Shown here: in pieces, positions 1 through 11,989 of the stretch | How the letters are laid out: each line of letters opens with the position of its first letter | How positions within the stretch are numbered: position 1 is the first letter of the stretch | Origin: Tamarix chinensis | Taxonomy: Eukaryota; Streptophyta; Magnoliopsida; Caryophyllales; Tamaricaceae | Direction of reading: 5' to 3' | Length of the DNA: 64,000 bases | NCBI GenBank assembly: GCA_030549775.1 | Contig: CM060174.1 | Location: 18,091,193 to 18,155,192 of the forward strand | Made by a program: the position numbers and the translations under genes | Notes under the pieces: model-generated | The model's database searches: none | Told to the model about the DNA's origin: nothing | What the model saw: only the letters and a program-made list of their open reading frames with translations

Positions 1-1440
1 AATCTCTTCCCTAGCATATAGTCCAACAACCAGGGTAGGGTAGAAAATAGGGCCTTATGGCTTGGTGGCCACTAGCTCTCATTGGTATTGAATATTACAA
101 CAACATCTATTGTCTTCCTTATAATGACATAGTAATGCAATGCTATTTGATCAAATGAGATAGATAGGTCATTTGTAGTTTACAAAAGCCAACTCTTGAG
201 AAAATGATACAAGACCTTCACTTGAGGGAGTAGCTATGGATGGTAATAGTGGCGAGTACTGTTTGTGGTCACTCACTAGTTTATTCATACTTTAGTGAGT
301 GTGGAGATAATATCTATTGCTAGCTTATTAGTAGGGCTATCCAACAACTTAGAATGTTTGTCATAATCAAAAAAGGGAAGGCTGTAAAGGTTGATTATGG
401 TGGTAGCATAATAGGATACTAGCTTCCCTGGCACAAAAACCATCTTGGTTTTTCACTTTGCATCTAAATTGTAGAAAAAATTGAGTATTACTAGTGGGAA
501 AATTTTGGGTGCATGTTGACATAAATTATCCCAATGGTGTTGGTTGATGGAATTGACCAAATATAGAGGAAGTTGAGGAAGTGCAAATACTCACTCAAAA
601 TATAACTCTCTGGTAGAAAGAAAGTTGAATCATTCTTAAGCATGATTGGAATGAAAAATAGTTAAAGAGTTGATAGATCTTTTTGGGTGTCTAATTGAAG
701 GAATGGAGGAATGGGGTTCGTCCTCTGTCTCTATGGATGAGAATTCATCAACCGAGGAAGAAGGGTTGGCCAGTTTTTTAAAGATGTATTTTTCTTTGGG
801 GGTTACAAAGGCTGTTTCTACTGATCTGGTGGTTCTTCTAGTCATTATAGGGGTAGAAAGGTCGGGAGATGAGGAAATCAAAATGGATACCCCCAAAGGA
901 TAAATATTTTTATGGTGGTAAGAATAGTGATTTTAGTGGGTTTAGGAGAGGGGGATGAATTGATTTGTTCATAGAATTAGGTGAGGAAGTCATTTTTTTT
1001 CTTGTAAAGAGAAAGTATGCTAGAATTTCCTTAACATAGTCCAAAGTATAGAGGGGAATGAATGATAATTTATAAGCACTTGCAAAAGTATTGGAATAGG
1101 GATGGTTGAATAGATGAGATAAAAATGATTGGGAGGGTTTCTTTTTAAAAGCTATACAAGGGTAAGGATGAGTCGTGAGGTATAGTGTTAGGTACATACC
1201 TCATAATAGAAATTGTCTGACGAAAGGTACACAGATCGACGTGTAGGTATGAAAATGACTCTTTGCCTACTCCTATGTTTACCACAATGAATATGCTTCC
1301 ACCCCCTCTTTGTTATCTGTTTGGCATCTTGGAAAGAGAAGAATTATGTTGCTAAGGTTAGGTGGGTATAAAAAAAACTTATTGTACATACAAAATCCTA
1401 CGAAAAAAACAAAGAATAAAATTTTAAAACAACATGGGTA
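1..1440. other. Unassigned AT-rich DNA beyond the 3' end of element A
   Basis: No gene is recognised here. Short open frames occur on both strands (for example about 670-903) but none has a motif I know. The segment lies directly beyond the post-pol motif of element A, so the 3' untranslated region and possibly the 3' LTR of that element would be expected here. I could not match it by eye to the putative 5' LTR at 12,030-13,450, so this assignment is only positional. Confidence 0.35.
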
Positions 1441-1745
1441 AAACTTAAGCTATCTCCTAAGAGCGTTTATTTTAATGTCTTCAGCTTGACAATCTATGAT
1501 AACTCTATGAATTTCATAAGGAAATTGTTTGAAAATCCTTGTTATAATTTTTTCCTCGATAAGGTTCACTCTATGGACATTGACTTTGAAAATCCCATTA
1601 GTTTTTTGATCTTTCAACCTGACAACATTATATGGATAAACCTTGATAATTTCATAGAGTCCAGACCATCTTCATCTTACATTCCCTAGTAGAAATTTGA
1701 TCTATGAGTTGTTGACCAATACCAACTGTCCAAGATAGAGTTCTT
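1440..1745 (-). other. Element A post-pol segment
   Basis: On the minus strand, broken frames from 1,745 down to 1,480 still read like the end of plant Ty3/gypsy integrase polyproteins: a stretch resembling YPYNVV, then a segment resembling NGIFKVN.HR. At about 1,490-1,440 comes a non-coding stretch like the conserved plant motif (ACRTTAAACAAGCGCT-like, then a GGGAGGCAACCC-like run) that follows pol in Athila-type elements. Element C carries the better preserved equivalent near 32,480-32,530. Several reading-frame changes are needed, so this is a remnant. Confidence 0.55.
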
Positions 1746-2650
1746 TTTACTTGATTTTTTGGTCATGAAATCTTTTGGTTTTCTCTTTGTATAACTGTGC
1801 ACTCTCATACAATGCATTCCTCAACTCCTTCAATTCATTCAATGATATCTTACATACCTCTCCCACAACAAAAATATCAAATTTAATTGCCTTAAGTGGC
1901 CAATAGGGTTTATGTTCTAACTCAATAGATAGATGACAAGTTTTTTCCAAACACAATCCTATAAGGTGACATATCCATGGGTGTCTTAAATGATGTCTTA
2001 TATGCCCATAGTGCGTCATCTATCTTGGTAGACCAATCTTTTCTTTTAGGGTTGGCTAGATTCTCCAAAATTATCATAATTTCCTTATGAGAAAGTTTAT
2101 CTTGGCCACTAGACTATGTGTAATAAGCCATGACTAATTTAGGTAAATCCAATATTTACACAACATCTAGTTGAACAACTTATTGAAGAATTGAGTTCCA
2201 CCATTGGTAATGATTATCCTAGGTCCCAAATCTAGCGAAAATGTTCTTTTGGAGGAAATGGGTTGCTACCCTAGCATCATTTGTTGGCAACATAGTAGCT
2301 TCTATCCATTTAGACACATAATCCACTACTAACAGATTGTATTCGTTGCAAAAGGAGGGCGGGAATAGGCCAATAAAGTTAATACCCCAAAAATCAAACA
2401 ATTCTATTTCCATTATACCTATTTGAGGCATTTCATTTTTTTTGTGATATGTTCCCAGAGTGTTGGCATTGCTTATAATTTTGAACCTCTACTCTAGCAT
2501 CTTTTAATATGGCAGGCTAATAAATTCCACTCTGAAGAACTTTTGCTATTGTGCATGTACATCCAAAATGATCTCCACCTAGTTCATAATAAAAAGTGAT
2601 TAAAATGTCCATTACCTCCTCTCTACTTATGCATCTCCTCACCAACCCAT
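1720..2650 (-). pseudogene. Element A integrase remnant
   Basis: Integrase would insert the element cDNA into the genome. On the minus strand, about 2,640-2,450 holds a decayed zinc-binding (HHCC) segment. The frame at 2,431-2,219 holds the start of the catalytic core, with ELFDFWGINFIGLFPPS and then VVDYVSKWIEA. In relatives the phrase is WGIDFMGPFP, so the first catalytic aspartate is here an asparagine (INF for IDF). The frame at 2,019-1,747 is the C-terminal part, including a helix like ELRNALYESAQLYKEKTKRF. The middle of the core (second Asp and Glu) lies in broken sequence at about 2,220-2,020. Stops and frameshifts make it non-functional. Confidence 0.85.
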
Positions 2651-2959
2651 CTGAGCATTGTAAGAACAAGAATGGTTCATCCTAAAGATAATACTTGATG
2701 TCATGGAAAAACATTTTAAATTGTTGACTGGACTTGTCAAGGGGCAGTACTTGACATGCTAAATAGTTAGCAACTTTTGCGTACCAGGGTACTTAACCTT
2801 ACTTGACTGTTATGAGTTGCTGATCGGGGAATATCTCTCAAATCCAAACTTGTTTGTTCTCTTTTATGTATCCTTCCAATCTTGACAAATGATCTACAAG
2901 TTGATTATCCTTGCCCTGTCAATCTTTAATCTCAACATAAAACTCCAACAAAAGTAGGA

Positions 2960-3575
2960 TCAATCTTATTAAATGTGGTTTAGCAAATTTCTCAGTAAGA
3001 AAAATTGAAGAGCAATATGGTCAGTATAAGAAATTACTTTAGTCCCCAGGAGATAAGATTGAAATTTATCAAATTCAAATACTGTTGCCAGAAGCTCTTG
3101 CTCAGTAAATATACAGTTCAATTGGGCTGTATTGAGTGTTTTACTAGCATAGTACATTCTATGAAAAACATTATTCTTTTGTTTTCCTAAGACTAATCCT
3201 ATAACATAATCACTTGCATCACACATAAGTTCAAAGTGTAAGGTCCAGTTGGGTCCATTGATAATCGGGGCTTTGGTGAGTGCTAACTTGTTCACTCAAA
3301 TGCTTCCCTAAAACATTCATCAAACTCAAATTTTCTATCTTGTTCTAACAACTCTCAAAGGGGTTTAGCAAATTTTTGAGAAGTCCTTAATAAATCTTCA
3401 TAAAATCCTGCATGTCCTAAGAAACTTCTCATACCTTTGACAATGATTGTAAGGGATACTTTTTCAATAACCTCATTTTTTGGTTTTTTAACCTCCAATC
3501 CTTTGGGAGATACCCTATGTTGTAAAATAATGCCCTCTTCAGCCATAAAATGACATTTTTTGAAGTTGAGTAATT
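2960..3575 (-). pseudogene. Element A reverse transcriptase 3' half and RNase H remnant
   Basis: These are the second half of the RT domain and the RNase H that follows it. On the minus strand the frame ending at 3,355 includes KKCHFMAEEGIILQHRVS, GLEV and SFLGHAGFYEDLLR, matching the Ty3/gypsy RT thumb and connection (usually EKCHFMV.EGIVLGH.VS, SFLGHAGFYRRF). The next frame, 3,295-2,969, is RNase H: the first catalytic Asp is in MCDASDYVIG, then YYASKTLN, then the glutamate helix TEQELLATVFEFDKF, then SYTDHIAL. The first half of the RT lies 4.9 kb away, beyond the nested LINE. Confidence 0.88.
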
Positions 3576-3899
3576 TTTTTTGGTAAGTGAAGTGATTTTT
3601 ATTTTCTTCTAAATGTGAACAAACCATAATTACAAAACTCAAAAGTCTAAGAGGACTTATAGCCAAGAATGGAAGTGAGGTTAAACTATCAATACATCTC
3701 ATCAGTTTAATATAGGATTTATAAGTTTTAAATTTAGTTATCCTTTTTGCTAAATCATTTATGATTTTTTCTTAGATACTCCTAGCTTCTCTTTATTCAT
3801 GGGAGAAAATCCTTTTTTTTGTCTAAAAATGGTAGATGGTAACTATAACCAAAACTCAAATGACGTGTTTCCTTCTTCTTGGTCATCTTCCTGCTTGTG

Positions 3900-4640
3900 T
3901 AGCCCACTATAGTACTTCTGACCAATGAAGAAGGTATTGAGTGTATCTTAACTTGTGAAATAGAGGTATCCAAATGGATTTGAAAAACTCATATTCAAAG
4001 AATAGGTGTATATGAGTTTCATCTTGTTCATCACATAGGACACAAGTGGCATCAACTTGCATTCCATCAATCCCTAGTCTACAACCTTTCTTGGGTTACA
4101 ATCCATGTAATGAAGGAGTGTCTTTGAAAGACATATATAGACCAAATCACTAGGCACCAAGGAACCTTATCATTTTGAGGTCTTAAAAAATCACAGCACT
4201 AGCTATTGAGAATTTCCCCTAGTAAAGGATATAAGGCAACTTATGGTGTTGAAGAACCCTACAGAAAAAGCCCCAAAATCTAGTAGTTTCTTAATAATCC
4301 ATAAATCTAAGGGTTTAATTATCACAATCCAAATGTACTGACCCTTAAGGGAATACTTGTGTACCATTTAACCTAAAGTGAGTCCTTCTTTGAAGCCAAA
4401 TGCCACAAAACTTTACGACATAGCAACTTTATTCTACCAAAAGAGGTTTTTTATACCTAACCCCCTTCATTTTTAGGTAAGAAAACTAAGTCCTAATTGA
4501 CGAGGGCTTATTTAAAGTTCTTTAACATTCCTAACCAAGGGAAATTAGGACATAAAGCTATAATTTCAAAGATAATGTGAGTTGCAAAAAACAAAAAAGA
4601 CTCTACTCTCATAGGTTTGAAGGCTTAAAAACACTAATTT
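3900..4640 (-). pseudogene. LINE ORF2 C-terminal zinc-binding (zf-RVT-like) region
   Basis: Minus-strand frames downstream of the LINE RT encode, at about 4,090-3,960, a segment reading RLGIDGMQVDATCVLCDEQ and then ETHIHLFFEYEFFKSIW. This matches the cysteine-rich domain that plant LINEs carry after the RT (usual form C.LC...ET..HLFF.C.F...IW). The cysteine before the aromatic residue has become tyrosine (EYEF for ECxF). The domain is thought to help template RNA binding. The rest of the segment is too broken to read. Confidence 0.75.
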
Positions 4641-5720
4641 GATGAGTTGGAGTCGTTCTACATTGCTAAAAACATTATCTTTCTAGTATCTTAATCTTGT
4701 TGTGAATTTATAAATCAAGGGTTTATAATGTTTTTTGTTGAGATACCTTCCATCCAAAGGCACTCCCAAATATTTGAATGATAATTTACCTTCTAGAATG
4801 TGAGATTTTGAAGATAACATTACTTTTAGTTGAGGAGAACAACTACCACCATAATAAATTTCACTCTTCTTTGCATTCATTTTTATTCCTGAGATGGTCA
4901 AGAATTGTTAGAATGTATTTAAGAAAGTTCTCACTAAATCGTTTAAACCCTTGTAAAAGAAGAGGAGATCATCCACAAACATCAAATTTACTATCTTCAG
5001 CTTTTTGCACCTTGAAGGAGTGAAATGAGGGTTGGACCATAAGCTTATGAGAGACCTCTTTAACTATTCCATAACTATGACAAAAGGATAAGGTGAAAGA
5101 GGGTTACCATACCTTAATACTCTATTTGTATAGTAAGAAGGATGTAAGATACCATTATATTTAATGGAATAACTAACTATAGTTACAAAGTAAATAATTA
5201 TTTTCTCAAAATGGAGGGAAAAATGAAGGTAATATAGAATGTTTTGGAGATAGTCCCATCTAATTGAATCATAGGCTTTTTGCATATCAAGTTTGATCAT
5301 GGTTATAGGGGAAATATGCTTTTGGTTATAACCTTGATAAGCTTAGTAGTAAGGAGGATATTATGGATAATTGATCTCCTTTCGATAAAAGCTAATTGAG
5401 AATCACTAGTTAAAGAAGGTAAGAGGTGTTAGAGTCTTTGAGTGATGATGGTTGCAACAATCTTATACAGGGTGTTGTAGTAGGCTATTAACCTAAACTC
5501 TCTTTCCTTAGTTGTATTAGGCACCTTTGGATTCAAGTTTTAGAATGTAACATTAAGGCATCTAGACATAATTCTAGTTATGAAGAATTCACTAATTTCT
5601 ACATAAAGGTCATTAAAAATAATATCCCAGCAAGTTTTAAAGAAGTGTGTACAAAACCCATCAAGGCTTAGTGCCTTACCATTAGCCAAGAATAAATATT
5701 TCTTTCTTCACTTCATTAAG
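4640..5720 (-). pseudogene. LINE ORF2 reverse transcriptase domain
   Basis: This would carry out target-primed reverse transcription. Reading the minus strand from about 5,700: KALSLDGF..HFFKTCWD, then IPKVPN-like and EFRLIAYYNTLYKI, then DSQLAFIERRSI, then IKLDMQKAYDSIRWDYLQ (5,300-5,245), then YGNPLSPYPFVIV (usually RQGDPLSPYLFVI), then the catalytic box FVDDLLFF at 4,979-4,956, then SGIKMNAKKSEIYYGG and FKYLGVPL at about 4,880-4,750. The two adjacent aspartates of the active site remain, but the frame is broken several times, so the gene is dead. All hallmarks place it in the plant L1 type. Confidence 0.9.
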
Positions 5721-6149
5721 GGTTATTAGAATTAAGGGTCAATGGACTGATCATTTGGTGTCTCAGAGCCCAGCAAGTATGAATAAAAAGGGTGAAAGAC
5801 TAAAAAAATGCTCTCCTTGTCTATGTGTGAATGCCCTTTGTCATCACCCAAAAGATGGTTCTGATTTTTCATTCTCATCCCTTTTACTATCGCAAGGAAG
5901 AACTTGGTATTACCATCTCCTAATGTAATCCATTAGACTCTTGCTTTTTATCTTTAAAATATTTCCTCACATTGAGTAAGATGTTTAAACTTCATAATCA
6001 GTTTGTTCCACTTGGAGTTTTCGTCTTGATTTGTGAGATGAAACTTCATATTACTTTGTAGATTTTCTAATTCAAAATTTATCTTTCACACCTTCTCAGT
6101 TATGCTACAAAAATGGGCCTTATTTAACTACTTTAAAGGTGATTTCAAT

Positions 6150-6990
6150 TACTTCAACTTATAAGTAATGGACTAGAGGTTACTACTAGTGGTGTCAACA
6201 TTCTAGTGATCCCTAATTAGAGGTAAAAAATTAGGATTTTCAGCCCACATGTCATAGAAGGAAAATGGAACTCTAAGTTGATGAATGACTTATTACACAT
6301 TGACAATGGTTGAGGAGTGATCTAAGATTAGAGGGATAATGAAATAGATATATGCTGCTTAAAACTAATTTAACTAGTGGAGGTTATAAAAGACTCGATC
6401 CAGTGAAGACCATAGCCTATCTTCCCTTTTTTGTCAATTTGAACATGTGTAGAATGATCTAGTGAATCTAAATTCATTCAATTGAAGATTCGAGAGACAC
6501 AGTAGGAAATTAGCTATAACTTGATTATGTAAATCTCCTTGGCTTTTCTCTTCCCTATTTATGATAGTGTTGAAGTCTCTTAGAACTAACCAAGGTGCAT
6601 TTATATGATTATTCATTAAAAGCTAATGCCATAACTCTCTTCTAGCCTCTACATCATTACTTGTATATCTAGAAGTGACATAGAAATTGGGAGCACTAGA
6701 ATTTGATTTCACCTTGCAATAAAGGCCTTGAACAAGAGATTCTAGTAAGGAAATGTTCCAATGGTGAGGATCCCATCCTATCCACACCTTATAATTATAA
6801 TGGGTATCATAGTTGTGTAACCAGTTCCACTATGCCATAAGTCCTTTAAATATTTTATTACATTTTTCTATCTTAAACCTAGTTTCAATCAATCTTACTA
6901 GGGTTAATATGTTGCTTCTACTCCAACTTTTCACTTCTTACTATTTTTGGGGATAATTAAGTCACCTTATATTCCAAAATCCAACTTTTA
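6150..6990 (-). pseudogene. LINE ORF2 apurinic-type endonuclease domain
   Basis: This is the N-terminal nuclease that nicks the target. The minus strand from about 6,985 reads GFWNIR.LN (usual start WNIRGLN), then a segment like LTLVRLIETR (usual glutamate motif GLIETR), then WNWLHNYDTHYNYKVWIGWDP and HWNISLL. At 6,590-6,440 it reads PWLVLRDFNTIINREEKSQGD; the usual motif is GDFN, so Gly has become Arg while the catalytic Asp and Asn remain. Stops and frameshifts break it. Confidence 0.85.
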
Positions 6991-7149
6991 TAATAGTTGG
7001 AGATGGAAATCAAGTATCAAATTTATAAATTTAACTCTAGTTCTTTTTGTTACTAACTTCCACCCCATATCACACTCATGTTAAACCTGTGTTGGATCAA
7101 TAATTTCCATTATAGGAATCTAATTTCTATTTCCATTTTGTAACAAATG

Positions 7150-8444
7150 ACCTATGGATATGGGAGTAATGGTTGAGAATATGGCCTTATTAAATAGTTG
7201 TTGCTTTTGTTAATTATAAGACTAGAGGCTGTAGAGAGAGAAATAACAACAACAAAATTAACTATTGTCATTTGGTGGAGTGAATAAGCTTGAGGAATGT
7301 TGGTGATGGGAGGTTGCATTAGGGTACCATCTATCTTGGTCCTCCTCCTATCATGCACCATAACCCATTTCTTCTTTTGTTGTGTAACCTTATTCGTGTA
7401 TTTAGGACACAAGGGAGCTAAGTGTCTAGATTGTTAGGAAAAAGGAACATAATAAAGGCCTCCATTCATATTCAATGGATTAATATAGACATTACCATCA
7501 GGCTTTTGCTGTGGACAGAGTCTAATAATGGTCTATGTGTATCCATTTCCACTAAAACTCTTTTAAAGCACACTTGCTCCATTGATGCAATAAATAAACC
7601 CATTCTAATTGGGTAGCCAAGATATCTATAGATCCTACTAATAATATCACATGCCTAAAAAGGAAGTGGTAAGCCTAGAAGTTGTAGCCATAATGGTAGG
7701 AATTGGAATTCACTTTTATTGAAAGAAAATTCAAGACGCCTTTTTCTAAGGAAGAGAGGGCTATTTAGAAAGTTCCAGTAGCTAACATTATAGATGGCAT
7801 TACAGTCATCCGTAGAGGTAAATTTTGGGTATGGTAATATGGTTCCAATTTTGTTTAATGAATGATTCCATGGGAGGGAGGGTTGGTTGATGCCCACGGA
7901 CCATACCAACTAAAGTGTTTTCTAGAAATAAGTCACAACATCAACTACTTCTTGTCTAACTTCAGCAGCAAATATACCATTATACACACTAGAAGGTTCA
8001 TATTTCAATCCATGGAGTTGGTTTAATTTTCGATTAGTTCTCATTATATCGCTCTAAGAAGTGGAGGTAAAAATTGAATCAATGTTTCCGCAATCAAACT
8101 TATCATATCTAAATCATTTACAACATTTTAATCAAACATATTTGCTTTTTCACTCGATGATTTTTTAATCAATCCTATTGGAGGAATAACTAGATCAATT
8201 TCTTGTTCAATTATGTTAGCCTTATCCTTTAATATTTTTTTGTATAAAGAATACCATATCTACTACTTAAACTTGTAGGGTTCCCCTCAATCGGTGAATG
8301 TTCAAGCATAGACTTAGGGGTGAGAGGATAGAGTTGACCATCTTTCTTCGATGAAGTCACCATTAGTAGTGGAGGAGAGGCCAGATCTACACGTGGAGGA
8401 ATTACACGAGGTAACTTCTTCTTCTTAGCCATAAAGAGCCGCAT
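7150..8444 (-). pseudogene. LINE ORF1 (DUF4283/zinc-knuckle nucleic-acid-binding protein) remnant
   Basis: The likely start is near 8,444, or the inner ATG giving MAKKKKLPRV. At 7,909-7,655 the minus frame has SLPWNHSLNKIG and ends in FLPLWLQLLGLPLPF, the signature of the DUF4283 region in plant LINE ORF1 (P.WVQL.GLPLEF). Around 7,440-7,390 a decayed CCHC knuckle can be read (GHLAPLCPKYTNKV-like), followed by KWVMVHDRRRTK. The protein would bind the element RNA. The middle (about 7,650-7,450) has no clear open frame. Domain order and position upstream of the endonuclease support the call. Confidence 0.78.
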
Positions 8445-8464
8445 CTAGGAGCATTCTTTGAAGG

Positions 8465-8970
8465 TCTACAATGTATTTTAAGTAATGTGTTTCCTTGTGA
8501 GGAATAAATTAGCCTCTTCATACCTTATCGATACTCTCTCCAGATTTTTCAAGCATTTATCAAAGAAATTGCCAAAATAGAGAAATTATACATAAATATT
8601 TCAACAGCCTCCTCTACCATGTTTGTGAACATGGCTATCATGTACTACTGAAAAGTTGTAGGGGAATTACAAAAAATAAATTGCATTCTATGGTTGGAAA
8701 ATGTGCTATAGGGGTAGGTGAATGTGGTTTTATATTCGTCATATATTGCAATGGATATTTTGTTATAACCTAAGTATCCATCTAAAATATAATCAAAAGC
8801 ATTCCCTACCAATATCCCAGGTATTTGATCAATAAAAGGGATGGGAAATGATCTTTTTGGGTGGCTTTATTGAGTTTCCTATATTCCATGCAAATATGCC
8901 ACCCTCTGACTATCCTTATTGGCATTAAGTTATTTTTAAAGTTCTAAATCATAGGTATACCTCCTTTTTT
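8465..8970 (-). pseudogene. Element A reverse transcriptase 5' half
   Basis: The minus strand from about 8,950 reads MEYRKLNKATQKDHFPSPFI, then DGYLGYNKISIA, then YKTTFTYPYSTFS..RMQF (usual KTTFTCPYGTFAFRRMPFGLCN), then MFTNMVEEAVEIFMYNFSI. The last phrase replaces the active-site box F(M/V)DDFS, and both aspartates are lost (Tyr-Asn). It ends with DKCLKNLERVSIRYEEANLFL near 8,470, where the LINE begins. The continuation lies at 3,575. Not functional. Confidence 0.88.
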
Positions 8971-9439
8971 GGGATACACAAGATAAGGTTTACCCAAATG
9001 TTGTTAAATATGGGAGAGATGATTCTTGCATATACCAATTTGATGATTTATTTTTTCACTACCTCCTTCATTGATGGATTGAACCTTCTTTAATACTCCA
9101 TATATGAACTTGAGGGGTCATCTAACTGAATCTTGTGCATGCATAATGTTGGGTTGATTCCTTACATATCTTCCATTGTCCATCCTACTACTTTTTGTTC
9201 TTTAGAGAAAGTTGACCAGGTATTCCCATTGAGATTCAGGTAATGTCGAGGAGATAATAACTAGTAGGGTGTCTTCCTTACCTAGATATGAATATTTTAA
9301 GTGAGTTGGTAGGGGTTTGAGTTCTTGCTTGGAATATTCTTCAATTAACAGTTTGTTTAGCTATGCTTTTTGGTTACTTAGGTATAGAGGTTCCACAAGC
9401 ATTGAATAGTTAACCTAGATACACCCTACCACTTCCTTG

Positions 9440-10020
9440 TTATCTCATTGAATGAAGTAACAAGTAGGGTAACTGCTTAGTTAAGTGACTTTTCTCAAAC
9501 AACCTAGATTCCTTCTCGAGGCCACCTGCATCAAACTCATCAAAGACATCCAAATCACTACTATCAATTCGTGAACATTCATCTTGATCCTCTTCCGGTA
9601 GCTTTATTGAGTTAAAAAAATTAAAAGTTATCCACTCCTCATTAACCCTCATATTTAGTTCTATTTTCTAAAATTCCATTATGGTCTTACTAGTAGCTAA
9701 GAAGGGCCTATGCAAAATGATAGGAACCTTCGTGTCTACTTCATGATCAAGGATAATGAAATCTATTGGGAAAATGAACTAGTCAACCTTTATTAACACA
9801 TCTTTAATCTTTCCCTTAAGGTGAAAATAAGATCGGTCAGTTAATTATAGGGTGACAGTGCTAGGCCTTACTTCATCAATGCCTAGTTTTTCAAAGATGG
9901 ACATAGGAATAAGATTAATACCAGCACCAAAGTCATAAAGGGCCTTACCATAGTAATGATCTCCATTAGAATAAAGGATTGTGAACGTACCAGGGGCTTG
10001 CAATTTTCTAGGTAATTTCT
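9440..10020 (-). pseudogene. Element A aspartic protease remnant
   Basis: On the minus strand, at about 9,960-9,900, the frame reads YYGKALYDFGAGINLIPMSI, matching the plant Ty3/gypsy protease active site (DLGASINLMP); the catalytic Asp codon is at 9,932-9,934. About 9,715 follows with VPIILHRPFLATSKTIME (usual VPIILGRPFLATGRALIDV). The frame 9,652-9,440 continues with MRVNEEWITFNFFNSIKLPEE and an acidic stretch, the usual linker to RT. The protease would cut the Gag-Pol precursor. Stops interrupt the frame. Confidence 0.87.
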
Positions 10021-10199
10021 ATTGAAAAATCAAACTATATCCATGGGTTATTACAACCATCTCAAATTCACACAATCGTCTCTTCCATGTCAAGATGTCC
10101 TTTAAAAACTTTATATAATTTTGAATTTGTTGGAGTGATTCTACTAACAGAATGTTGATATGCATTTGTAGTAGAATCTCTAGGAATTTGTCAAACTAT

Positions 10200-11950
10200 T
10201 TATCTTGTTTTTGTTATTTAAGGCATTATGGGAAAGGAGGTGTTGGTGCAAGGGCTTTGGAATTATGTTTGATGATGGCTTAATATTATTTTGTGGCCTA
10301 GGATATGGAGTGGTATCTCCTTTTATATTTTTAATATAACTAATTTGTTATTGTGATGGTGCACAAACTTATTTCCCCATTTGTGTGTTCCATGTTATCT
10401 ACTTGTTTTGGAGGGTGGTGTTGTTCTTTTACCTTAACCTATTGGTAGGAGGGTTCAATTACTTTACCTAATATTAGAGTGATACCTTTACACTACTCCT
10501 TAATGTCTCTTCTTGGGTTCCTAGTGTCACTAAGCATAGTGCCCTAGGGTCTGCTACTCAGAGGTGTAGCTAGCTACCTAGTTGGGTTTCTAGTGTACAG
10601 AAGGAGGTTGTACTACTCTGAATTGCTACATTGCTTTTTTTTCATATCCTCATTGAAAAGATTTTCTAATGATTTGGAGTTATTATGTTCATACAAAGGT
10701 TGGTTAAATTGTGTTCACTATGAGTGTTGAGGCTGAGGTTTGTAGTAGCGATGTCCATTGTACTGGTTGGTCTTGTTTTCCACATTATTTTGATTAGACC
10801 ATGAGAAGTTAGGATGTTATCTCTATGATGGGTTGTACATATTTCCATATGGTTATTGTGAGCTTTTAGCCTAGTTTCCAACATAATTTACTGACACTAG
10901 ATTTCATGGACCTTGCTCGAACAAAGGGCCTTCTCCATAATGCATGCAGGACATTACGGCTATATAAGTGGTAGTGTTCTTTGACTCTCTTTACCTACAA
11001 GTTATTGGATGAAATATTTTTTTAATAAGCTAGCCATCGATGATATCTCTACTTTTAGGGCTATGACATCGTCTACTTTGAACGATCCTACTACTTTCAG
11101 CCTATGAATGCTTATGGCTCTACTCGAATGCTAGTTCTTACAAGCTATAGCCTTAATGATCTCATAGTCTTGATCATATGTTTTTGCTTAGTAAGGTTCC
11201 TTTAGATGATGTGTCCACTAAATTTTGCATTTGAGGGTTCATTCTATGATAGAAGGTCTCTATTTGCAACTAGTGAAGGATTCCATGGTTGAGGCATTTC
11301 TTCAATAACTCCTTAAAACTCTTCCACACATCATGGAGTGTTTCATCATCTTCATACAAAAATGTTGTAATGCTATGTTTGAGTTTAGCATTTTTGTTGG
11401 GAGGGAAATAAACATGAATAATTTCTATAGTAAATCATCCTATGAGGTGATTGAACTAGTTGGTAGTGAATCCAACCACTTCTTAACATGATCTCTTAGG
11501 GAATAAGGGAATAACTTAAGTCACAAGGAGGTTTATGGTACTCCTTGAATTTTGAAAGTGTCATTGACTTCCATAAAAGCTCTAAGATGAAGATAAGGAT
11601 ATTTAGTTGGTTGACCACTAAATTTCCCTATAGACCGAAGCATCTGGAACATGATAAGTTTAAGCTTAAAATGAGGGCCTTGTATTTATCTATGGGCTAT
11701 GGTAGGGTTAAGATGATCTTTAACTGGCATGGCATAATCTTAAATAGCTCAATGCTGATCATCATCTATGGGCATGGCTTGCATTCCTATAGGGTTTATG
11801 TTAGGTTGAGTGGGAATAATAATTGAGAGTCCTTTCCTCTTGTTTTGTTGTGGCCCTGGTATCCCTTTGTTACCATGCTCATTTTGTTGTTGTTTGCCTA
11901 AATGACTCATTTTGCTAAATTTTTCTTAGTTTGATTCCTCACTTTGATGG
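10200..11950 (-). pseudogene. Element A gag remnant
   Basis: The minus-strand frames at 11,650-11,250 read LFPYSLRDHVKKWLDSLPTSSITSWDDLL, then SLPTKML (usual FPPTKNAKLR), then WKSFKELLKKCLNHGI (usual WERFKELLRRCPHHG). These are the plant Retrotrans_gag signatures. Around 10,900-10,650 follow Asn/His/Gln-rich frames containing phrases like HPNFSWSNQNNVEN, usual just before the protease. Gag forms the particle that packages the element RNA. Broken by stops and frameshifts. Confidence 0.85.
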
Positions 11951-11989
11951 TATCGCTGATGAATTTGCAAGGTCCCATGATTTCTCCTT

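Larger units (their letters stand above)
3575..8460 (-). mobile_element. Nested L1-like plant LINE (non-LTR retrotransposon)
   Basis: About 4.9 kb inserted in the RT gene of element A, in the same orientation. Minus-strand order is ORF1 (DUF4283-like, CCHC knuckle), endonuclease, reverse transcriptase, C-terminal zinc domain, then a short A-run (8 A on the minus strand, about 3,573-3,580). The A-run and the 5' end just before the ORF1 start near 8,444 set the limits. The flanks both seem to encode the same RT phrase (NL.L....KCHF), which fits a decayed target-site duplication of roughly 25 bp. Close to full length but with many stops. Confidence 0.85.

Noticed and set aside
636..1197. Frames of 77-95 codons on both strands
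   Set aside because: Overlapping frames on opposite strands without motifs. I could not link them to element A or to a host gene.
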